A stretch of 32,445 nt of DNA from Actinomycetota bacterium (lineage in GTDB: Bacteria; Actinomycetota; Actinomycetes; Nanopelagicales; Nanopelagicaceae), in the NCBI GenBank assembly GCA_009701305.1, contig WLKK01000006.1, forward strand, positions 1 through 32,445. The letters run 5' to 3'. The notes beneath the pieces are model-generated. The model had not been told where the DNA came from. It saw only the letters and a list, made by a program, of their open reading frames with translations, and made no database searches. The position numbers and the translations under genes are program-made. Positions 17,455 through 29,525 of the stretch are shown piece by piece. Positions within the stretch are counted from its first letter, which is position 1, and the number at the start of each line of letters is the position of its first letter.

Positions 17455-18912
17455 TTAAACAGTTAAAGATCGATCTGTAGGCTCGATTGGAGCAGGCAAT
17501 TGAGTGCGTCCCATTAAGGAGCGATCAACTGCTGCGGCTGCTGCACGTCCTTCAGCAATCGCCCAAACTATGAGTGATTGCCCACGTCCAGCGTCACCGC
17601 AAACGAAAACACCTTCAGAAGTGCTTTCAAAATTCTCATTACGGGCAATATTGCCACGGTTATCTAATTCAACCTCTAATTGAGTTACTAAAGGAGATTT
17701 TTCTACTCCAGTGAATCCCATTGCTAGGAGAACTAAATCAGCTGGAATCTCTTTTTCAGATCCTGCAACTTTTTCAAATTTTCCGTTTTTGAACTCTGTT
17801 TCGACCAGACGTAATGCTTTTACATTTCCATTATCATCACCAAGGAAAGATTCAGTTGAAACTGCAAATAAGCGCTCACCTGATTCTTCATGTGCACTTG
17901 ATACTCGATAAATCATTGGGTAAGTAGGCCAAGGTTGTGTAGATGGTCTCTCCCCTGTTGGTCTAGGCATGATCTCAAGTTGGGTAATACTGGCTGCACC
18001 TTGGCGAATTGCAGTGCCCAGACAATCTGCACCGGTATCTCCGCCGCCCAAAATTACAACATGTTTTCCACTTGCATTTATTGGAGGTGGTCCACTTAAT
18101 TCAGCGAGCCCCTGTTTGTTGCCCCAAGGTAGGTATTCCATGGCTTGATGAATTCCATTTAACTCACGTCCTGGTACTGGAAGGTCCCGCCAATTAGTTG
18201 CACCAATAGCAAGAACTACCGCGTCATATTTAGTGCGTAGATCTGATCCAGTTATCTCAACACCAACATCAACGCCAGGTCTAAATCTGGTTCCTTCAGC
18301 TTTCATCTGATCCAGACGCCGATCCACAATACTTTTCTCCATCTTAAACTCAGGGATTCCATAACGAAGTAATCCGCCGATCTTCTCAGCCCGCTCATAA
18401 ACTGCGACTGTATGGCCAGCGCGAGTTAGTTGCTGCGCGGCTGCCAATCCTGCAGGACCTGATCCAACAACTGCAACCGTTTTACCGGTTAGGCGATCTG
18501 GAATCAGCGGTTTAACTGATCCACTACCGAATGCTTCCTCAATCGTTCTTAGTTCTACCTGCTTAATCGTTACTGCATCCGAATTGATTGCTACTACGCA
18601 AGCAGTTTCGCAAGGTGCCGGACATAGCCTGCCGGTAAATTCTGGAAAATTATTAGTTGCATGCAATCGTTCAATTGCTTCTTCTTTTTCTCCACGCCAA
18701 ATCAAATCATTCCACTCTGGAATTAGATTTCCGAGCGGGCAACCTTGGTGACAAAACGGAATACCGCAATCCATGCAACGGCCAGCCTGTTTTTGCAAAT
18801 CTTCAAAAGGCTGCTCTTCGTAAACCTCTTTCCAATCCCGAATCCGAACATCAACTGGACGCCTAGTTGGTGTTTCCCGCTCGGTTTTCATAAAACCAGT
18901 TGGATTAGCCAT
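17455..18912 (-). CDS. gltD: Glutamate synthase (NADPH) small subunit
   Basis: [59 protein letters not shown]. Confidence 0.97.
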   Translation of the reverse strand: MANPTGFMKTERETPTRRPVDVRIRDWKEVYEEQPFEDLQKQAGRCMDCGIPFCHQGCPLGNLIPEWNDLIWRGEKEEAIERLHATNNFPEFTGRLCPAPCETACVVAINSDAVTIKQVELRTIEEAFGSGSVKPLIPDRLTGKTVAVVGSGPAGLAAAQQLTRAGHTVAVYERAEKIGGLLRYGIPEFKMEKSIVDRRLDQMKAEGTRFRPGVDVGVEITGSDLRTKYDAVVLAIGATNWRDLPVPGRELNGIHQAMEYLPWGNKQGLAELSGPPPINASGKHVVILGGGDTGADCLGTAIRQGAASITQLEIMPRPTGERPSTQPWPTYPMIYRVSSAHEESGERLFAVSTESFLGDDNGNVKALRLVETEFKNGKFEKVAGSEKEIPADLVLLAMGFTGVEKSPLVTQLEVELDNRGNIARNENFESTSEGVFVCGDAGRGQSLIVWAIAEGRAAAAAVDRSLMGRTQLPAPIEPTDRSLTV

Positions 18913-21900
18913 GAGTTGCCTCCATTACATAAGTTTCGCGTGGCAATCCTTCAGCTTCCGCACGATCCATGGCAGCAAGCACGCGAGCGTAATCTCTTGG
19001 CATCACCATAGAGATGCGATCACTTCCAGATTTCCAATCATCCAATAACTCTTTGGCAACTAATGAGCCAGTTTCGACAAAGTGGTTTGAAATAATTTTA
19101 TGCACTAATTCTTTTTGTGCCTCAGGCATCACAAGCACATCCACCATCTCACCATTAACTAGTGCTGGATTTAAATCAAGAATAAATATTCTTCCACCGG
19201 ACATACCTGCTGCAATATTTCGACCAGTTTTTCCTAGAATTACAACAGATCCACCAGTCATGTACTCACATGCATGATCTCCAACGCCTTCAACAACAGC
19301 AGTAGCACCTGAGTTGCGAACACAGAATCGCTCACCAACAACTCCGCTAATGAAAATTTCGCCGAACGTTGCTCCGTATCCAATTACGTTACCTGCTATT
19401 ACATTCTCATTTGCTGCAAAAGTTGCTTTCTCATCTGGACGAACAACAATTTTGCCGCCAGATAAACCTTTACCTACATAATCATTTGCGTCACCATATA
19501 GGCGGATTGATAATCCTTTTGGAATAAATGCTCCAAGTGATTGTCCAGCAGAACCATGAAGTGAGATATCGATGGTTCCCTCTGGTAATCCAGCGCCACC
19601 AAAACGTCGCGTGATTTCAGAGCCCAGCATCGTTCCAACTGTGCGGTTAACATTTCTAACCGCCATCTCGATCCGAACTGGTGTCGCGTCTTCGAGAGCC
19701 GGTGCTGCTAATTTAATTAACTCTTTATCCAGCGCTTTGTCCAAGCCGTGATCCTGAGTGATGGAACTTAATCTTGGACCTGCTGGCACATCAGCAAGTA
19801 GTGGTGAAAGGTCTAATCCACTGGCTTTCCAATGATCAACAGCAGCTTTGGTTTCAAGCGCTTCAACTTGGCCAATCGCCTCTTTGAGCGTTCTAAAACC
19901 TAAGGATGCCAATATTTCGCGAACTTCTTCGGCAATGTATTCAAAGAATGTTTCCACAAACTCTGGCTTACCATTGAATTTTTCACGCAATTTTGGATTT
20001 TGGGTTGCAACTCCGACTGGGCAAGTATCAAGGTGACATACGCGCATCATTACGCACCCTGAAACTACTAATGGAGCAGTCGCAAAGCCATACTCTTCAG
20101 CACCTAGCAATGCCGCAATAACAACATCGCGCCCAGTTTTAAGTTGTCCATCTGCCTGAACCACAATCCGATCACGCAAACCATTTAACATCAAAGTTTG
20201 TTGAGTTTCGGCAAGTCCTAACTCCCATGGTGCTCCTGCATGTTTCAAAGATGTAAGCGGAGATGCTCCAGTTCCACCATCATGGCCAGAGATTAAGACA
20301 ACGTCAGCATGAGCTTTACTAACTCCAGCAGCAACGGTACCTACTCCAACTTCAGCAACTAATTTCACGTGAATGCGTGCCTTATCATTTGCATTTTTTA
20401 AGTCGTGAATTAATTGAGCTAAATCTTCAATTGAATAAATGTCATGGTGAGGAGGAGGCGAAATCAGTCCAACTCCAGGAGTTGAATATCTGGTTTTTGC
20501 AATCCACGGATAAACTTTTTGACCAGGCAACTGTCCGCCCTCGCCTGGCTTAGCTCCTTGCGCCATCTTGATCTGAATATCATCAGCGTTAACAAGGTAT
20601 TCACTTGTCACACCAAAACGACCGCTGGCGACCTGCTTAATTGCAGATCTCTTTGAATCACCATTTGCAATTTTAAGATAGCGATCTGGGTCTTCTCCAC
20701 CTTCACCAGTATTGGACTTTCCACCCAATCTATTCATCGCAATTGCTAATGTCTCGTGGGCTTCTTGGGAGATCGAACCATAAGACATCGCACCGGTTGA
20801 GAATCTCTTAACAATCTCTGAAATTGGCTCCACTTCATTGATTGAAATAGCAGTTTTGTTTGAACTCTTAAATGTAAATAGTCCGCGCAGAGTCATTAAA
20901 TCTTTAGTGCGTACATCAACTTTCGTCGTGTATTTCTTGAATAGTTCATACTGTTTATTTCGGGTTGAGTGTTGCAATAAGAAGACGGTTTCTGGATCGA
21001 AAAGGTGCGGCTCTCCATCTCTTCTCCATTGATACTCACCGCCAGTCAAAAGTTTTTTAGCACCAGGAATTTCACCGCCTGGAGGATAGGCAATGTGATG
21101 GCGAGCAATAGCTTCATCAGCGACAGTTTCAAGATCTATTCCACCAAGACGAGAAGTGGTTCCTGAGAAATACTCATCGACTAATTCATGCGATAAACCG
21201 ACTGCTTCAAAAACTTGAGCTCCGGTATATGAGGCAATGGTTGAGATTCCCATCTTTGACATAACTTTCAAGACTCCCTTACCAAGGGCCTTGATTAAAT
21301 TCCGCACCGCTTTTTCAGGGGTAACTCCGCTAATCACACCTTGGTGTACCAGATCTTCAACGCTTTCCATCGCGAGGTATGGATTAACTGCTGCTGCTCC
21401 ATAACCAATCAAAAGTGCAACATGGTGAACTTCGCGCACATCTCCTGCTTCTACTACTAATCCAACTCGGGTTCGTGTTTTTTCGCGAATTAAATGATGG
21501 TGGATCGCTGAAGTTAAGAGCAATGAAGGGATAGGAGCGTTCTCAGAATCTCCATCACGATCTGAAAGGACAATAATGTGTGCACCATCTTTTATTGCAT
21601 CACTAACTTCACGTCTAATCTCTTCAATTCGGGCACGTAATCCTTCGCCACCCTCCGAAACTTGGAATAATCCACGCACGATATGAGACGCGAATCCTGC
21701 TTGGTTTCCATCCGCATTTACGTGAATAATTTTTGCCAACTCATCATTATCTATAACCGGAAATGGCAGCTGAATCTGGCGACAAGAAGCCGCTGTTGGA
21801 TCTAATAGATTTTGCTCAGGTCCAAGTGAAGCGCCTAAACTGGTAACTAATTCTTCCCGGATAGCATCAAGTGGTGGGTTAGTTACTTGAGCAAAAATTT

Positions 21901-23425
21901 GGGCAAAATAATCAAAAAGTAATCTTGGCCGTTTCGACAAAACAGCTATTGGGGTATCAGAGCCCATTGATCCAAGTGGTTCAAGTCCAGATTTTGCCAT
22001 TGGCGCCAAAATGATCCGCAACTCTTCTTCGGTATAACCGAATGCACGTTGCCTTCTAACTACGGATGAATGTGGATAAATAATATGTTCACGTGCTGGT
22101 AAATCTTCTAATCGCACCATCCCAGCTTGTAACCATTCTCCATACGGAGCAGCGTTTGCCAGGCTATCTTTAATCTCTTCATCTTCAACAATTCGGCCTT
22201 GTTCGATATCAACAAGAAACATACGACCAGGTTGCAATCTGCCTTTACGTACAACATCTTCTGGTTTGAAATCTAATACTCCAACCTCACTTGCTAATAC
22301 AACTAATCCATCTTTTGTCACCCAATATCGAGATGGGCGTAACCCATTACGATCTAAAACAGCGCCAATTTGATTTCCATCAGTAAAAGTTACACAAGCA
22401 GGTCCATCCCATGGCTCTATTAATGTCGAGTGGAATGAATAGAAATCCCGTCTTAGTTGCGAAATAGTTGTGTTATTTTCCCACGCTTCAGGAATCATCA
22501 TCAACATTGCATGTGGCAACGAACGACCACCTAGATATAAGAGTTCGAGTACTTCATCAAATGAAGCAGAGTCAGATCCACCTTCGGCAACAATCGGGAA
22601 TAACCGTTTTAAATCACCAGGAATGAGATCACTTTCTAGCAAGCTTTCGCGTGCCTTCATCCAATTTCGATTTCCTTTGACTGTATTGATTTCACCGTTA
22701 TGCGCGATGTAACGGTAAGGGTGCGCAAGTGGCCATGAAGGGAACGTATTTGTTGAAAAGCGTGAGTGCACTAACGCAAGTGGTGAGTGCAACCGCTCAT
22801 CTGACAAATCTGGAAAAAACTCTTCTAACTGCCCAGTGGTAAGCATTCCTTTATAGACAAGGGTTCTGGAAGATAGGGATGGAAAATAAACAGCTAGCTC
22901 ATGTTCTGCCCTTTTGCGAAGTGCAAATGCTAAGCGTTCAAGAACTAATTCACTTTCATTTTTTAAACCTGAGACGAAGAGTTGCTTGAAAATTGGCATT
23001 ACAGATTTGGCGGTATTGCCGAGAATTGAAGAGTTTACTGGGACATCGCGCCACCCAAGAATTTTTAAACCCTCTTCTTTTGCAATCGCCTCAATCCGTG
23101 CTATCGGCGCATCAGATGCTAAAAATGCAATTCCCGCGGCATATGAGCCAGCGGCTGGTAAATCAAAATCAGTTACGGCACGCAAAAATAAATCCGGAAT
23201 TTTAATTAGAATTCCAGCACCATCGCCGCTATCCGTTTCAGCACCAGATGCACCACGATGCTCTAAGTTACGTAATGCTGTTAACCCTTGCGCCACAATT
23301 TCATGAGTGGCTTTCCCAGTAAGGGTGGCCACCATTGCAACGCCGCAAGAATCCCGCTCATTTTCAGGGTTGTACAACCCAGAAGCTGGTGGGAAATTAG
23401 AGAATTTGCTTTTCATGCTTGCCAT
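18905..23425 (-). CDS. gltB: Glutamate synthase large subunit
   Basis: 1506 aa; [15 protein letters not shown] (Ntn Cys), [36 protein letters not shown]-terminal GXGXG beta-helix domain; 8-nt overlap with gltD. Confidence 0.98.
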   Translation of the reverse strand: MASMKSKFSNFPPASGLYNPENERDSCGVAMVATLTGKATHEIVAQGLTALRNLEHRGASGAETDSGDGAGILIKIPDLFLRAVTDFDLPAAGSYAAGIAFLASDAPIARIEAIAKEEGLKILGWRDVPVNSSILGNTAKSVMPIFKQLFVSGLKNESELVLERLAFALRKRAEHELAVYFPSLSSRTLVYKGMLTTGQLEEFFPDLSDERLHSPLALVHSRFSTNTFPSWPLAHPYRYIAHNGEINTVKGNRNWMKARESLLESDLIPGDLKRLFPIVAEGGSDSASFDEVLELLYLGGRSLPHAMLMMIPEAWENNTTISQLRRDFYSFHSTLIEPWDGPACVTFTDGNQIGAVLDRNGLRPSRYWVTKDGLVVLASEVGVLDFKPEDVVRKGRLQPGRMFLVDIEQGRIVEDEEIKDSLANAAPYGEWLQAGMVRLEDLPAREHIIYPHSSVVRRQRAFGYTEEELRIILAPMAKSGLEPLGSMGSDTPIAVLSKRPRLLFDYFAQIFAQVTNPPLDAIREELVTSLGASLGPEQNLLDPTAASCRQIQLPFPVIDNDELAKIIHVNADGNQAGFASHIVRGLFQVSEGGEGLRARIEEIRREVSDAIKDGAHIIVLSDRDGDSENAPIPSLLLTSAIHHHLIREKTRTRVGLVVEAGDVREVHHVALLIGYGAAAVNPYLAMESVEDLVHQGVISGVTPEKAVRNLIKALGKGVLKVMSKMGISTIASYTGAQVFEAVGLSHELVDEYFSGTTSRLGGIDLETVADEAIARHHIAYPPGGEIPGAKKLLTGGEYQWRRDGEPHLFDPETVFLLQHSTRNKQYELFKKYTTKVDVRTKDLMTLRGLFTFKSSNKTAISINEVEPISEIVKRFSTGAMSYGSISQEAHETLAIAMNRLGGKSNTGEGGEDPDRYLKIANGDSKRSAIKQVASGRFGVTSEYLVNADDIQIKMAQGAKPGEGGQLPGQKVYPWIAKTRYSTPGVGLISPPPHHDIYSIEDLAQLIHDLKNANDKARIHVKLVAEVGVGTVAAGVSKAHADVVLISGHDGGTGASPLTSLKHAGAPWELGLAETQQTLMLNGLRDRIVVQADGQLKTGRDVVIAALLGAEEYGFATAPLVVSGCVMMRVCHLDTCPVGVATQNPKLREKFNGKPEFVETFFEYIAEEVREILASLGFRTLKEAIGQVEALETKAAVDHWKASGLDLSPLLADVPAGPRLSSITQDHGLDKALDKELIKLAAPALEDATPVRIEMAVRNVNRTVGTMLGSEITRRFGGAGLPEGTIDISLHGSAGQSLGAFIPKGLSIRLYGDANDYVGKGLSGGKIVVRPDEKATFAANENVIAGNVIGYGATFGEIFISGVVGERFCVRNSGATAVVEGVGDHACEYMTGGSVVILGKTGRNIAAGMSGGRIFILDLNPALVNGEMVDVLVMPEAQKELVHKIISNHFVETGSLVAKELLDDWKSGSDRISMVMPRDYARVLAAMDRAEAEGLPRETYVMEATHG

Positions 23426-23538
23426 TGAATTTGCGCCTGTCCTTCTAGCTTGTTAAGTAATTGCTTTCGAAGCGGGACAGCGCTGGCCCGAGAAGGAAAT
23501 TATAGCCGGAATATCTCTAGCGTGCGATTTCCAGAATA

Positions 23539-23580
23539 TGACAAGCCTGACAAGCCTTACGAGCCTTACGAGCCTTACGA
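23539..23580 (-). repeat. 9-bp tandem repeat spanning the VIT1-family stop codon
   Basis: Minus strand, in codon phase: TCG TAA GGC x3, TTG TCA GGC x1, TTG TCA TAT. Confidence 0.8.
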
Positions 23581-24285
23581 GATGGTGACATGGACTAATT
23601 GACCGATCCCGGCGGTTACCAGCATTGCTAGTGATCCCCCAAGCAAAATGCGTGCGGTCGGACGCAAAGCCCCAGTTCCGGCAATCTTTGCCCCGGTGAT
23701 TCCAGCGATTACCAACCCAATCAAAGTGATTGCCACAATGGTAGTTGTGCGTCCATTTGGAGTTGGAGCGAACATTCCTAGCATTGGAATTAATCCACCT
23801 AATGTGAATGCTGCCGCTGAAGCAACCGCTGCTTGAGTTGGTCGAGCCCTGGTTTTGTGATGTTGACCGAGCTCGTCTCGCAAATGTGCAGCTAGCGCAT
23901 CATGATCATGCATCTCTTTGGCAACTTGCAACGCTAGCTCTTTTGGTAATCCCCGGGCAACATAAATTTCGGCTAACTCTTCTAGTTCGCCTTCTGGATC
24001 TACAGCTAAGTGACCAGCCTCGATTTTGCGATCGGCATCTTCAATATCTGTTTGCGAACTAACAGAAACATATTCGCCCGCAGCCATGGACATGGCACCA
24101 GCTGCAATACCTGCAAATCCTGCAGTCACGATTGCATTTGTGCTGGCTTGCGCAGCGGCAACACCAATCATCAAACTTGCAGTGGAAACTAGCCCGTCAT
24201 TTACACCCAAAACCGCAGCTCGCAACCATCCAGAACGGTGAGTACGGTGCTCTAAATTTCTAATGTAAACATCTTTAAGTGGCAC
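23575..24285 (-). CDS. VIT1/CCC1 transporter family protein
   Basis: HRSGWLRAAVLGVNDGLVSTASLMIGVAAA, AGAMSMAAGEYVSVSSQTDIE, E-rich cytoplasmic helix region, C-terminal TM helices. Confidence 0.92.
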   Translation of the reverse strand: MPLKDVYIRNLEHRTHRSGWLRAAVLGVNDGLVSTASLMIGVAAAQASTNAIVTAGFAGIAAGAMSMAAGEYVSVSSQTDIEDADRKIEAGHLAVDPEGELEELAEIYVARGLPKELALQVAKEMHDHDALAAHLRDELGQHHKTRARPTQAAVASAAAFTLGGLIPMLGMFAPTPNGRTTTIVAITLIGLVIAGITGAKIAGTGALRPTARILLGGSLAMLVTAGIGQLVHVTIS

Positions 24286-24294
24286 GAGAGTAGG

Positions 24295-25113
24295 TTATCT
24301 CTTTTGCCCTGCTTTTCGCATTACAAACCATGCGGCCGAGCCTATAAAAATTACAAGTGAGGTCCAGAAATTCAACCGCATTCCTAAAATTTGGGAACTG
24401 GTATCAATCCGCAATACTTCGATTAGACCTCGCCCTAAAGTGTATAAAGCGATGTAGGCGATAAATAAAGTGCCGGATTTTGCTCCTGCAAAAAACCCAG
24501 CTTTGTCAGCCTTGATCAAAAGTATGGCTACAACCACACACCAAATAGATTCGTACAAAAATGTTGGGTGAAATGTTGGAAAAGATTCATATCCATTTGG
24601 TCTACTAGCTAATGGCACCTGTAAAGCCCACGGTCCATTAACTGGTTTTCCAAAAAGTTCTATATTAAACCAATTGCCCCATCTCCCAATGGCTTGGGCA
24701 AGCAATACTCCAGGAGCAAGGGCATCGAGGAAAACTCCAAAAGTTGGTAACTGTGGCTTACTCTTTAAAAGAAATTTATATCCAAACCAAGCTCCAACTG
24801 TGCCAAGTGAAATTGCGCCCCAAATTCCTAACCCACCACGCCAAATTGCAATTGCATCCAATGGTGAGGAAAAACTGCCCCAAGATGTAATCACATGATA
24901 AATCCGCCCACCAATGATTCCAGCCGGGACTGACCAGAAAGCAATTGTTGCCACATCACCGAGATCTCCACCACGATTTACGAATCGCTTATCGCCAACT
25001 CGAACTGCAATAACTATTCCGGCAATTATACAAAGTGCATAAAAATGTAAAGTTAACGGACCAATATTTAATTCAGATAACGTGGGAGAAGGAATCGCGG
25101 CCCAATTACTCAC
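24295..25113 (-). CDS. lgt: Prolipoprotein diacylglyceryl transferase
   Basis: LHFYALCIIAGIV, GIIGGRIYHVI, AIWRGGLGIWGA, AQAIGRWGNWFNIELFG. Confidence 0.96.
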   Translation of the reverse strand: MSNWAAIPSPTLSELNIGPLTLHFYALCIIAGIVIAVRVGDKRFVNRGGDLGDVATIAFWSVPAGIIGGRIYHVITSWGSFSSPLDAIAIWRGGLGIWGAISLGTVGAWFGYKFLLKSKPQLPTFGVFLDALAPGVLLAQAIGRWGNWFNIELFGKPVNGPWALQVPLASRPNGYESFPTFHPTFLYESIWCVVVAILLIKADKAGFFAGAKSGTLFIAYIALYTLGRGLIEVLRIDTSSQILGMRLNFWTSLVIFIGSAAWFVMRKAGQKR

Positions 25114-25121
25114 GTGATTTT

Positions 25122-25811
25122 TTACTTGATGCCAGCTGCAACTAATAACTTCATAAATTCTGGAGCTGAGTAATAAGCACCACTTGCGCGATCAATTTCT
25201 TTTCCATTTATGAAAACTGTCGGCGTTGAATTAACATTTTGCTTTGATCCTTCGCTACCAACATTTCCAACCCAATCAGCGTACTTACCTTTATTTACAC
25301 AAGTTTCAAACTCAGCACCTGTTACACCTGCAGCTGCTGCAGTTGCGATAACGCCTTCATTACTCCATGCGCCAGAATTTTCAGCTGGTTGATTTGCATA
25401 CATAAATGCGTGGTACTCAAGGAATTTTCCTTGGTCTGCAGCACATGCTGCTCCATTTGCCGCATAAACTGATTCGGGACCTAAAAATGAAAGTGGATGG
25501 AATACCACCTTTGCTTTCTTTTCTACCGCAAGCGCTTTTAGTGCTGCTCCATTTGTGGTCTCAAAGACTTTGCAACTTGGACATTGAAAATCTTCCCAGA
25601 CATCAATCACAGGTGTTAAGTCACCATTAAAAACAATTCCATAGCCATCTTTTACTGAGGCGGCACTAGGGAGTACTGCAGCTTTCTTGCTCGTATTATT
25701 AAAGATAGAAATACCTGCTCCCACGACAACAACTAACGCAACCATTCCAATAACTAACCATCTTGTTATTGGATCACCTGAAGATTTGCCTTTGTTATTG
25801 ACCATTCTCAA
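25122..25811 (-). CDS. Membrane-anchored DsbA-like thioredoxin-fold protein
   Basis: N-terminal TM segment, DVWEDFQCPSCKVFE (CxxC), STPTVFINGKEI (cis-Pro). Confidence 0.93.
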   Translation of the reverse strand: MRMVNNKGKSSGDPITRWLVIGMVALVVVVGAGISIFNNTSKKAAVLPSAASVKDGYGIVFNGDLTPVIDVWEDFQCPSCKVFETTNGAALKALAVEKKAKVVFHPLSFLGPESVYAANGAACAADQGKFLEYHAFMYANQPAENSGAWSNEGVIATAAAAGVTGAEFETCVNKGKYADWVGNVGSEGSKQNVNSTPTVFINGKEIDRASGAYYSAPEFMKLLVAAGIK

Positions 25812-25814
25812 ATA

Positions 25815-26291
25815 CTACCTTGACCCCGGCTCTAAAGCCCACTTGGTATGCGGCCGCCAATATAAATAAACCGCTAAAAGGGCTAGTCCGAAGTCGCGCA
25901 ATACTTCTTGCAAATACTTAGTTTCCCCAGGGGCTACCTGTCCACCGCCGCCAAAACATCCGCAATCAATAGAGAGACCACGCGCCCATGCTGAAGAGAT
26001 CGCCAATATAAATATAAACATTAGAGATCCTGCAAAAAATGCTGAGAGCCGAGTTGCAACTCCTAATATCAATAACGCGCCTAAACCTACTTCAAACCAA
26101 GGTAGTGCATAGCCAAATATATTTGCCACACTGATTGGCAATAGTTCATACGCACGCATCGCTGCCGCAGCTTTATAGGGAGTTGTTACTTTCAATGCAC
26201 CGGCAACAAAGATCACACCACCGAGAGCTAAACGAACAAATAATCCAAGCCAATTGAGTCGAGTCTCTGTCAAAAAGGCCGGTAATTTCAT
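25815..26291 (-). CDS. MauE/DoxX-family redox-associated integral membrane protein
   Basis: Four-TM pattern, R.ALGGVIFVAGALKV, YALPWFEVGLGALLILGV.TRL, DCGCFGGGG. Confidence 0.88.
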   Translation of the reverse strand: MKLPAFLTETRLNWLGLFVRLALGGVIFVAGALKVTTPYKAAAAMRAYELLPISVANIFGYALPWFEVGLGALLILGVATRLSAFFAGSLMFIFILAISSAWARGLSIDCGCFGGGGQVAPGETKYLQEVLRDFGLALLAVYLYWRPHTKWALEPGSR

Positions 26292-27088
26292 CTCGCTTGT
26301 CTTATTCCATCAGCCAAACTTTTAGTCAAAGTTGCTAACTCTTTTAATCCGGTTTCAAAATCTGGTTGTTCTAATAGGATTTTAATGAGTGCTGATCCAA
26401 CAATTACCCCATCTGCGTAAGAAGCGACTTCTTTTGCTTGCTCTGGAGTTGAAACTCCCAGACCAACACAAACCGGAGTTTGTACCGATTCGCGAATCCG
26501 TGCGACTAAATCTTTTGCCGATGATGAAACGCTTGTTCTCGTTCCAGTTACTCCCATTAAACTCGCTGCATAGACAAAGCCAGAACATGCGGACGCAACA
26601 TGATTTAGTCGCTCAGGCAACGAACTTGGTGCGGCCACAAAAATATTATCGATACCTGCTCGATTACTTTCGTTAATCCACGGATTTGCTTCTTCCAGTG
26701 AAAGATCAGGGGTAATGACACCAGAACCGTTGGCAGATTTAATAGCATCTGCGAATTTGGAAATCCCATATTGCTCAATCGGATTCCAGTAAGTCATGAC
26801 AACTGCCGGAACATTTAAATTAGTTGTAAATTCCAAAATTTCTAAAACTTCTTTGGCACCTGCACCATTTGCTAGGGCGATATCTGCTGCCTCTTGAATA
26901 ATTGGTCCGTCCATAATTGGATCGCTATAAGGAAAACCAATTTCGATGATGTCGGCACCATTTTTTACTAGTACTTCGATTGCTGCTTTGCTTTTTTCTA
27001 CTGTCGGAAATCCCGCTGGAAGGTATGCAATAAATGCCGCTCTGTTTTCACTTTTTAACTGCGCAAGTCTTTCTGATAAATGGCTCAT
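26288..27088 (-). CDS. trpA: Tryptophan synthase alpha chain
   Basis: AFIAYLPAGFP, DIIEIGFPYSDPIMDGPIIQ, GFVYAASLMGVTGTR. Confidence 0.97.
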   Translation of the reverse strand: MSHLSERLAQLKSENRAAFIAYLPAGFPTVEKSKAAIEVLVKNGADIIEIGFPYSDPIMDGPIIQEAADIALANGAGAKEVLEILEFTTNLNVPAVVMTYWNPIEQYGISKFADAIKSANGSGVITPDLSLEEANPWINESNRAGIDNIFVAAPSSLPERLNHVASACSGFVYAASLMGVTGTRTSVSSSAKDLVARIRESVQTPVCVGLGVSTPEQAKEVASYADGVIVGSALIKILLEQPDFETGLKELATLTKSLADGIRQAR

Positions 27089-28308
27089 TACATCTTCAGA
27101 TTTTCGAAGTAATTAGCCGCCGTCTCAACATCTTTATCGCCGCGCCCACTTAGATTTATTAGCAAAGTAGCCTTTGGACCTAACTCATTTCCTACTTTCA
27201 TGGCACCTGCTAAAGCGTGTGCAGTTTCAATCGCAGGAATTATTCCTTCGGTTCGAGAAAGAAGTGAGAACGCTTCCATCGCTTCTTTATCGGTAATCGG
27301 GCGATACTCCGCTCTCCCGATGTCATGAAGGTAGGCATGTTCTGGACCCACTCCGGGATAATCAAGGCCGGCTGAAATTGAATGAGATTCACGGGTTTGT
27401 CCATCTTTATCTTGAAGCATGTAAGAACGTGCGCCATGTAATACGCCAGGTCTGCCACCGCTAATCGCACTCGCATGACGTCCGGTTTCAATTCCATCAC
27501 CACCTGCTTCAAGTCCAATTAATCGAACCGAAGTATCTTGAATGAATGGATAGAAAATCCCAATTGCATTTGAGCCACCGCCAACACAAGCAAGTACGGC
27601 ATCTGGAAGTTTCCCGGTTAATTCAATTACCTGAGCCCTAGCTTCATCACCAATTATTCGGTGGAAATCGCGAACCATTGTTGGAAATGGATGCGGTCCT
27701 GCAACTGTTCCTAAAATGTAATGCGTATCTGCAACATTTGTTACCCAATCCCGCATCGCCTCATTTATCGCATCCTTTAGCGTGCGCGAACCTGAAGTAA
27801 CAGGGACTACTTCTGCTCCTAGCAATTTCATCCGGGCAACATTTAAAGATTGACGCTTGGTGTCTTCTTCGCCCATGTAAACAACGCAATCAAGACCCAT
27901 AAGTGCAGCCGCTGTTGCAGTTGCAACTCCGTGCTGCCCCGCACCAGTTTCTGCGATTACGCGACTCTTACCCATTCGTTTAGTTAAAAGAGCCTGACCT
28001 AGAACGTTATTTATTTTATGCGAACCTGTGTGATTTAAATCTTCTCTTTTTAAAATAATCCTTGCCCCGCCGGCATAGCAAGCGAATCTTTTTGCTTCAG
28101 TGATGATGCTCGGCCTTCCCGAATAAGTACGGTGCAACTCATCTAGTTCCGCAATAAATGTTGGATCAGTTTGGGTTTGGGCATGCATCTGAGCAAGCTC
28201 ATCCAGCGCTGCCACCAATGCTTCAGGTACAAACCGACCACCATATTCGCCAAAATGGCCTACTGAGACGTCGGGCTTGCCCCCAGTTAAATCAGTTGTA
28301 GTACTCAT
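27088..28308 (-). CDS. trpB: Tryptophan synthase beta chain
   Basis: [57 protein letters not shown]. Confidence 0.98.
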   Translation of the reverse strand: MSTTTDLTGGKPDVSVGHFGEYGGRFVPEALVAALDELAQMHAQTQTDPTFIAELDELHRTYSGRPSIITEAKRFACYAGGARIILKREDLNHTGSHKINNVLGQALLTKRMGKSRVIAETGAGQHGVATATAAALMGLDCVVYMGEEDTKRQSLNVARMKLLGAEVVPVTSGSRTLKDAINEAMRDWVTNVADTHYILGTVAGPHPFPTMVRDFHRIIGDEARAQVIELTGKLPDAVLACVGGGSNAIGIFYPFIQDTSVRLIGLEAGGDGIETGRHASAISGGRPGVLHGARSYMLQDKDGQTRESHSISAGLDYPGVGPEHAYLHDIGRAEYRPITDKEAMEAFSLLSRTEGIIPAIETAHALAGAMKVGNELGPKATLLINLSGRGDKDVETAANYFENLKM

Positions 28309-28310
28309 GG

Positions 28311-29141
28311 CTATACCTTAGAGATATCCGGGGTATCGGCGCGATTTATAAAATTCTGGATCATCTGGGCTGGATCCCCATCTTTGACAAGGGCTTCGCC
28401 CACCAAGATCGCCTCGGCGCCGCTATTCCGATACGAAATTACATCAGCTAGAGAAGCAATTCCTGATTCGGCTACTTTTACCGTTCCAGCAGGTATTGCT
28501 TTGGCCAACTCATTAAATGCATTTTGATTTATTTTTAAAGTAGTTAAATCACGAGCGTTCACCCCAATGATTTCTGGGTCAAGTAATAGGGCTCGTTCTA
28601 CTTCTTCAAGAGTATGAGTTTCTACTAACACTTGCATCCCAAGTGATTTTGAAATTACGAAGAATTCACTTAGTTGCAGATCAGATAATGCTGCAACGAT
28701 CAACAAAATAATATCGGCACCATAAGCCCTTGCTTCAAATATTTGATATTCATCAACTGTAAAATCTTTACGTAAAATTGGAATATTGACTGCTGATCTA
28801 ACGGCTGCTAAATCTGCAAGTGAGCCACCGAATTTACGGCTTTCAGTCAGGACGCTCACTGCAGTAGCTCCTCCTGTTTGATAGCTAAGAGCTAGAGCCG
28901 CCGGATCTGATATTTGCGCAAGTGCGCCTTTGCTTGGAGATGATCGTTTAACTTCAGCGATCACAGACAACTTAGAACTTTGTAGTGATGGAAGTACATC
29001 AATAACTGGATTTACCTCAGATATTTTTGCAATCAATTCATTTAATTCAACTAACTTTTTGCGTTCTGCTAAATCTTCTCTTACACCTTCGATTATTTGG
29101 TCTAGTACGTTCAAAATTTTACCGTTTGGCTTTCTGACCAT
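28311..29141 (-). CDS. trpC: Indole-3-glycerol phosphate synthase
   Basis: [45 protein letters not shown] at 29114 ([15 protein letters not shown]) may be the real start and would remove the overlap with the upstream gene. Confidence 0.96.
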   Translation of the reverse strand: MVRKPNGKILNVLDQIIEGVREDLAERKKLVELNELIAKISEVNPVIDVLPSLQSSKLSVIAEVKRSSPSKGALAQISDPAALALSYQTGGATAVSVLTESRKFGGSLADLAAVRSAVNIPILRKDFTVDEYQIFEARAYGADIILLIVAALSDLQLSEFFVISKSLGMQVLVETHTLEEVERALLLDPEIIGVNARDLTTLKINQNAFNELAKAIPAGTVKVAESGIASLADVISYRNSGAEAILVGEALVKDGDPAQMIQNFINRADTPDISKV

Positions 29142-29316
29142 ATCCCAGTTGACGAAGAACTAGACCGACAAACGGGGCTGCCACAGTCACAATGATTCCA
29201 GTAATTGCAACATTTACATTTGCGATAACAAAAGCCACGCTTGCCACAGTTGAACCCAAGATAGCCAAAATAGTTGTCACCCATGCAGCGACGGTATGAC
29301 CGTGATTGTTGTCCAT
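29119..29316 (-). CDS. HGxxPAAW-type small membrane protein of actinobacterial trp operons
   Basis: [65 protein letters not shown]; strong RBS AGGAGGAG; sits between trpE and trpC. Confidence 0.85.
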   Translation of the reverse strand: MDNNHGHTVAAWVTTILAILGSTVASVAFVIANVNVAITGIIVTVAAPFVGLVLRQLGYGQKAKR

Positions 29317-29375
29317 TTAGCTCCTCCTGCTTATTCGTTTATGACTCTCTTGTTGCCCGTTCACTTGGCTCAATT

Positions 29376-29507
29376 CTAGAGGGTTGGATCCACTCCTTTA
29401 TCCAAAGCGCGCCAAGGATCTTGGACGGAGCGCTCGTATTTAGCAGGAAGCTTTTTTGAACCACTTTTCCGCAGAAATCTGAAAAAACCCTTAAAAAACG
29501 ATCGCAT
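29376..29507 (-). CDS. 43-aa small ORF between trpE and the HGxxPAAW gene; possible short form or remnant of the Trp-associated membrane protein
   Basis: Hand translation MRSFFKGFFRFLRKSGSKKLPAKYERSVQDPWRALDKGVDPTL*; starts 18 nt after the trpE stop; below the track cutoff. Confidence 0.55.
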   Translation of the reverse strand: MRSFFKGFFRFLRKSGSKKLPAKYERSVQDPWRALDKGVDPTL

Positions 29508-29525
29508 CGCTTTCAATTTATTCAA

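Noticed and set aside
22914-23306. 130-aa plus-strand ORF opposite gltB
   Set aside because: Antisense shadow ORF; gltB is strongly supported here.
29274-29459. 61-aa plus-strand ORF near the trp gap
   Set aside because: Opposite to the RBS/start of the HGxxPAAW gene and to the 43-aa ORF; no family features.
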